This document shows, one piece after another, positions 60,440 to 64,000 of a stretch of DNA of 64,000 nucleotides. This DNA comes from DATAQC01 sp039649175. GTDB lineage: Bacteria > Actinomycetota > Acidimicrobiia > Acidimicrobiales > AC-14. The stretch spans positions 47,337-111,336 of the forward strand of contig JBBWZS010000110.1 of assembly GCA_039649175.1 (NCBI GenBank). The letters are read 5' to 3'. How positions within the stretch are numbered: position 1 is the stretch's first letter; every line of letters begins with the position of its first letter. The notes under the pieces were generated by a model. That model saw only the letters and a list, made by a program, of their open reading frames with translations, did not search any database and was not told the origin of the DNA. Both the position numbers and the translations under genes were made by a program.

Positions 60440-61093
60440 CTAGTCGAGCAGCCCTCCCAACCGGTCGGCCAGGGCGTCGTGGTCGGCGCGCAGCCGGCGG
60501 AGGTCGTCCTGCAGGGTGGTGACGGTGACCTCGAGGCTGTCGATGCGCTCGGACCGCGAGCTGCGGGGCGCCCCGGCCACGGGCAGCCCGCTGTCGGCGG
60601 GCACGTCGCCGCCGAGGAGGTGGCCCCAGCGAGGCTCCTTCTGGCCGGGCGCCCGGCCCAGGTCGACCACCAGGGGCTCGGGGCGCCCCGCCAACCGCTC
60701 CAGCACGGCCCCCATCTCGTCCAGGCCGGCGAAGCCGTGCAGCCGCTCGGTGCGGGTTCGCAGCTCGACCGCCGTCTGCGGCCCCCGCACCATCAGGACC
60801 CCGAGCAGGGCCAGCTCGGCGTCGTCGAGGCCCCATGCCTCACCGAGCACGTGGCGGAACTTGTCGGCCCGGTTCGAACGGCTGTAGACGACCCGCAACA
60901 GGCCCGCGCCCTTGAGGTTCTCGATGGCGTTGCCCACGGTGGCCTCGGTGAGGGTCACGATCGGCCACCGGTTGGTCGTCTGGTTGCAGGCGGTGAGGAG
61001 GCCGTTCATGGTGAGGGGGTAGTTGTCGGGGGTGGTCCGTTCCTTCTCCACCAGGCACCCGAGCACCCGTACCTGCACCGGAGTGAGCTCCAT
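60440..61093 (-). CDS. DUF480 (YceH-like) protein
   Basis: A 217-residue protein of the DUF480/YceH family. MELTPVQVRVLGCLVEKERT and TPDNYPLTMNGLLTACNQTTNR are near-invariant family sequences, followed by two winged-helix-like units. A coiled-coil helix (LEVTVTTLQDDLRRLRADHD) ends the protein. The function is not established. The ATG is supported by the TAGGCT box 9 nt upstream. It converges with gatD and diverges from the DMT-type gene. Confidence 0.87.
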   Translation of the reverse strand: MELTPVQVRVLGCLVEKERTTPDNYPLTMNGLLTACNQTTNRWPIVTLTEATVGNAIENLKGAGLLRVVYSRSNRADKFRHVLGEAWGLDDAELALLGVLMVRGPQTAVELRTRTERLHGFAGLDEMGAVLERLAGRPEPLVVDLGRAPGQKEPRWGHLLGGDVPADSGLPVAGAPRSSRSERIDSLEVTVTTLQDDLRRLRADHDALADRLGGLLD

Positions 61094-61102
61094 CGAGGCG
61101 TC

Positions 61103-61108
61103 AGCCTA
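61103..61108 (-). promoter_or_regulatory. -10 box for a leaderless DUF480 gene
   Basis: TAGGCT ends 9 nt before the ATG at 61093. Inferred leaderless start. Confidence 0.4.
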
Positions 61109-61144
61109 CGGCGCCGCCTCCCCGGCGGGGGCCCCGGCCCCCGG

Positions 61145-61150
61145 TAGCGT
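61145..61150 (+). promoter_or_regulatory. -10 box for a leaderless DMT-type gene
   Basis: TAGCGT ends 6 nt before the GTG at 61157, which favours that GTG over the ATG four codons later. Confidence 0.45.
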
Positions 61151-61156
61151 CTCGGC

Positions 61157-62080
61157 GTGCACCCGGGCATGGTCGTACGGCTGGAGGTCATCGGCCTGAG
61201 CGCCGCCTCTGCCCTGTTGCTGGCCATCACGTCGGTGGTCCAGCAGCGGGCGGCGTGCCAGGTGCCCCATCACAAGTCGATGCGGCCCGGCCTGGTCACC
61301 GAGCTCCTCCGCCGCCCGTTGTGGGTCATGGGCGTCCTGACTGACATCGGCGCCTACCTCCTGCAGTTCCTCGCCCTGCGCCGGGGCTCGCTGCTCGTGG
61401 TGCAGAGCATCCTCGTGACCGGCCTCCTGTTCGCCCTCCCCCTGGGGGCGGCGGCGTCGCGCCGCCGGCTTTCCCGGCAGGACTGGTTGGGCACCGTGGC
61501 AGTGGTGTGCGGGCTGGTGGTGTTCCTGGCCACGGCCGAGCCCACCCGGGGCGACACCCACCCCAGCGCGATGGGATGGGCCCTGCTGCTGGGCCTGATC
61601 GGAGCGAGCGTCGCCGTGCTCGTGCTCCTGGCGCCCACCGCTCCCGGCAAGCGACGAGCCATCTTCCTGGGGTCGGCGTGCGGCATCCTGTTCGGCCTCA
61701 ACGCCGCCCTCACCAAGGCGTGCGCCGGTCTTCTCGACCATGGCGTCGAGCGGTTGATCCTGTCGTGGCAGCTCTGGGTCCTGGTGGGAGCGGCCAGCTA
61801 CGGCTTCCTCCTCTCCCAGAGTGCCTTCCAGGCCGGTCCGCTGGAGGCATCGTTGCCCGTGCTCACGATCAGCGACCCCCTGATCAGCGCCGCCATCGGC
61901 CTGGGCTTCTTCCACGAGGCCATCGCCGACCGACCGGGCGCCCTCCTCGTGGAGGTCGCCGGGGCCGCCACCATGGTGGTCGGCGTGTTCCTCCTGGCCC
62001 GCTCCCCGCTCGTCCTGGAAGGCGCTCCGGGCCCCGGGCCGGCGCCGCCGGGAACCTCGAAACCCGAGGACCCCGCGTAG
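61157..62080 (+). CDS. DMT-superfamily (EamA-like) membrane transporter
   Basis: A 307-residue protein with about nine or ten hydrophobic helices arranged as two similar halves, as in drug/metabolite transporters. Representative segments are VLTDIGAYLLQFLALRRGSL and LGSACGILFGLNAALTKACA. The C-terminal 20 residues are a Pro/Gly-rich cytoplasmic tail. It is intact. The GTG is chosen from the TAGCGT box. Substrate and direction are unknown. It precedes a phospholipid enzyme gene by 50 bp, which may be chance. Confidence 0.8.
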   Translation: MHPGMVVRLEVIGLSAASALLLAITSVVQQRAACQVPHHKSMRPGLVTELLRRPLWVMGVLTDIGAYLLQFLALRRGSLLVVQSILVTGLLFALPLGAAASRRRLSRQDWLGTVAVVCGLVVFLATAEPTRGDTHPSAMGWALLLGLIGASVAVLVLLAPTAPGKRRAIFLGSACGILFGLNAALTKACAGLLDHGVERLILSWQLWVLVGAASYGFLLSQSAFQAGPLEASLPVLTISDPLISAAIGLGFFHEAIADRPGALLVEVAGAATMVVGVFLLARSPLVLEGAPGPGPAPPGTSKPEDPA

Positions 62081-62130
62081 GATCTTCGGCACTCGGGTGC
62101 AGCCGCGCGCCCGGTCACCGTGGGGGGCGT

Positions 62131-62940
62131 ATGCATCGAGTCGAGGAGCCACCCGGCGCCGAACAGGGCCTGCTGCGGAGGCTCACCGGGTGGACCATCG
62201 GGCCATTCGGGCTGAAAGACGTGTTCACCCTCGTCAACCTCGTCAGCGGTGTGGTGGCCATCGGCTATGCCCTCGACGGCCAGGCTCGCGACGCCGGGTA
62301 CGCGGTGATCGCCGGCTTCGTGTTCGGTGACCTGGTGGACGGCGCCGTGGCCCGTGCCACCCGCACCGGCAACCGCTTCGGGTCGCAGTTCGACACCATC
62401 ACCGACCATTTCGTGCACGTGATGGTGCCCGGGCTGGTGCTGTACACGGTGTACGACCGGGCCGGCCACGCCGCCCTGGGCCTGGTCGCTCTCGCGCTGT
62501 TGCTGGCCGGGGCCAGCATCCGCCATGCGCTGTTCGCGGTGGAGCCGTTCAACTTCCCGCTGTGCTGGTGCGGCCTTCCCCGCACCATCGTCGGCTTCTG
62601 CGCCCTGGCGTTCCCGCTGTCACACGTGTTCCCCCACCTGCCCGCCCCGTACCTGATCGGCACGCTGCTGGTCGGCGCCCTGAGCGTGATGAGCGTGGTA
62701 CCGGTGCCGTACATGACCCACCGGGGCGAGCGGGGCCTGCAGTGGTACGTCAAGGCGGGGATCGTGGCCTTCGTGGTCACCTTCCCCCTGGTGTTCGTGG
62801 TCGCCCGGAGCTACTTCTTCGACGCCCTGTTCATCTGGTTCTTCGGCTTCGCCGTCGCCGGCTGGTCGACCGTGCACCCCGACGAGCGCAAGCTGTTCCG
62901 GGTCGAGTACCGCCGGTGGGCGGCCGGTGTGAGGACCTGA
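62131..62940 (+). CDS. CDP-alcohol phosphatidyltransferase
   Basis: A 269-residue membrane enzyme that moves a phosphatidyl group from CDP-diacylglycerol to an alcohol. The full signature D-x2-D-G-x2-A-R-x8-G-x3-D-x3-D is met exactly (Asp67, Asp70, Gly71, Ala74, Arg75, Gly84, Asp88, Asp92). The layout and length resemble phosphatidylserine synthase (PssA), but the alcohol cannot be fixed by the motif. A strong GGGGGG precedes the ATG. Six or more membrane helices follow. Confidence 0.88.
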   Translation: MHRVEEPPGAEQGLLRRLTGWTIGPFGLKDVFTLVNLVSGVVAIGYALDGQARDAGYAVIAGFVFGDLVDGAVARATRTGNRFGSQFDTITDHFVHVMVPGLVLYTVYDRAGHAALGLVALALLLAGASIRHALFAVEPFNFPLCWCGLPRTIVGFCALAFPLSHVFPHLPAPYLIGTLLVGALSVMSVVPVPYMTHRGERGLQWYVKAGIVAFVVTFPLVFVVARSYFFDALFIWFFGFAVAGWSTVHPDERKLFRVEYRRWAAGVRT

Positions 62941-62949
62941 GGGCGCCGC

Positions 62950-64000
62950 TCAGGCGAAGTACGACTCGACGGCGTCGCAGACCCGGTCGACCACGCTCTC
63001 GGGCATGCCCGAGTGCAGCGGGAGCGACACGACCTCAGCCGCCGCCCGCTCGGTGACGGTGAGGTCGCCCCGCCGGCACGGCTGGAACAGGGTCATGGTG
63101 TGCGCCGGCGTCCAGTGGATGCCGGTGTCGACCCCGAGGGTGGCCAGGTGGTCGCGGAAGGCGTCGCGGTGGCCACCGCCGACCCGGATGTAGAACAGGA
63201 AGGGGTTGAGCCGGCTGACGTCGGCGGAGGGCACCGACACCCCCTCGAGGTTCTCGAGGCGCTCGGTGTAGCGCTCGCAGGCGGCCTGGCGGCTCGAGCG
63301 GATCCAGTCGAGCTTGTCCAGCTGGGCCAGGCCGATGGCGGCGTGCACGTTGGACAGGTGGTACCGGAACCCGGGGGCGGTGGCGTCGTAGCTCCAGAGG
63401 CGGGCGTTCTGGTAGGTGACCTCGACGGGCAGGGTCGAGCCCAGCACCCGCATCTCCCTCCCCTGGCGCAGCTCCTCGTCGGTGCGCACCAGCACCACCC
63501 CGGCGTCGATGCACGAGACGGCTTTGACCGGGTCGAAGCTGAACATGCAGATGTCGGAGAAGCTGCCCACCATGGCGTCGCCGTCGGCCGCCCCGAAGGA
63601 GTGGGCGGCGTCGTGGACGACCCGTAGCTCGTGGGTGCGGGCCACCTCGTCGAGGGCCTTGTGATCGTAGAGGTGGCAGCCGTAGTCGATGGGGATGACG
63701 GCCCTCGTCCGGGGCCCGACGAGGCTGGCAGCCTGGTCGACGTCGATGCACAGGGTGACGTCGTCGATGTCGCACAGGACGGGTTGGGCGCCCACGGCCA
63801 GGATGGCCTGGAGGTCGGCCAGGTGGGCGAAGGAGGGGACGATCACCTCGTCGCCCGGGCCCACCCCGGCCAGCACCAGCCCCAGGTGGAGGGCGGCGTA
63901 ACCGGTGCTCACGGCCAGCACCCGACGGGAGCCGGCGTCGACCGTCTTCTGCACGGCCAGCTCGAACTCCTCGACGCAGCTGCCCATCCCGAGCCAGCCG
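62950..64000 (-). CDS. DegT/DnrJ/EryC1/StrS aminotransferase (5' end outside window)
   Basis: The 3' 350 codons of a PLP-dependent sugar aminotransferase, cut at its N-terminus by the window edge. The open frame continues to the last base, reading GWLGMGSCVEEFE. The PLP lysine is in MFSFDPVKAVSC; VHDAAHSFGAADG and VIPIDYGCHLYD are usual neighbours of it. Such enzymes make amino sugars for cell-surface glycans. No sugar-nucleotide genes are in view to specify the substrate. It ends 9 bp from the convergent phosphatidyltransferase gene. Confidence 0.92.
   Translation of the reverse strand, partial: GWLGMGSCVEEFELAVQKTVDAGSRRVLAVSTGYAALHLGLVLAGVGPGDEVIVPSFAHLADLQAILAVGAQPVLCDIDDVTLCIDVDQAASLVGPRTRAVIPIDYGCHLYDHKALDEVARTHELRVVHDAAHSFGAADGDAMVGSFSDICMFSFDPVKAVSCIDAGVVLVRTDEELRQGREMRVLGSTLPVEVTYQNARLWSYDATAPGFRYHLSNVHAAIGLAQLDKLDWIRSSRQAACERYTERLENLEGVSVPSADVSRLNPFLFYIRVGGGHRDAFRDHLATLGVDTGIHWTPAHTMTLFQPCRRGDLTVTERAAAEVVSLPLHSGMPESVVDRVCDAVESYFA

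Overview
The window is about 64 kb of very GC-rich DNA, densely packed with genes, and reads as the chromosome of an actinobacterium. The markers are mycothiol synthase (mshD), a bacterial proteasome activator (bpa), SepF-based division genes, a mycobacterial-type isoleucyl-tRNA synthetase, MurT/GatD peptidoglycan amidation, and many start codons placed 6-9 nt after a TANNNT -10 box, as in leaderless actinobacterial transcripts. The overall gene set fits a deep-branching, free-living lineage such as Acidimicrobiia, but that placement is inference. I found no tRNA, rRNA, CRISPR array, insertion sequence or phage gene.

Layout. 1-1487: end of a two-component regulator and its histidine kinase. 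1496-10357 (minus strand): one tightly overlapping run hisD-hisC-hisB-hisH-hisA-hisF-hisI-trpE-ygfZ, ending in a lipoprotein gene. 10450-17596: mixed housekeeping genes, including nth and mshD (divergent and back to back), a VIT-family transporter, rlmN and a DUF255/thioredoxin-fold protein. 17651-24963: the most accessory part, with a flavin reductase, a coupled SRPBCC / TIGR03086 / ABM-like trio, a cation:proton antiporter, an ECF sigma/anti-sigma pair next to a broken cupin gene, a nitroreductase and two unknowns. 25018-34584: dnaE, a DUF1059 protein, bpa, a phosphodiesterase, an Rrf2 regulator, rluD, lspA, a DksA/TraR zinc-finger protein and a DUF167 protein. 34645-37791: ileS.

37904-58175 (minus strand) is a complete division and cell wall (dcw) cluster in the order mraZ-rsmH-ftsL-ftsI-murE-murF-mraY-murD-ftsW-murG-murC-murB-ftsQ-ftsZ-pgeF-yggS-sepF-yggT. 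Most of these genes overlap their neighbours by ATGA or GTGA. The slot between yggT and ileS, where many actinobacteria carry divIVA, holds instead a two-membrane-segment protein with two internal repeats and a histone-H1-like, AT-hook-bearing tail. A TTGACT-N18-TACGGT promoter precedes mraZ, and ftsZ has its own TTGACT-N17-TAGAGT promoter at the end of ftsQ.

58399-64000: murT-gatD, divergent from mraZ and acting on the same lipid II precursor; then a DUF480 protein, a DMT-type membrane protein, a CDP-alcohol phosphatidyltransferase, and the 3' part of a DegT-family aminotransferase cut by the window edge.

The cluster logic is clear: histidine and tryptophan precursors, lipid II synthesis and its amidation, and septum assembly. 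The points most worth follow-up are the H1-like membrane protein in the division cluster, the leaderless-start pattern, regulatory repeats at mraZ and ftsZ, minisatellites at gene ends, lspA without an ordinary start codon upstream of its first membrane segment, and the cupin remnant.
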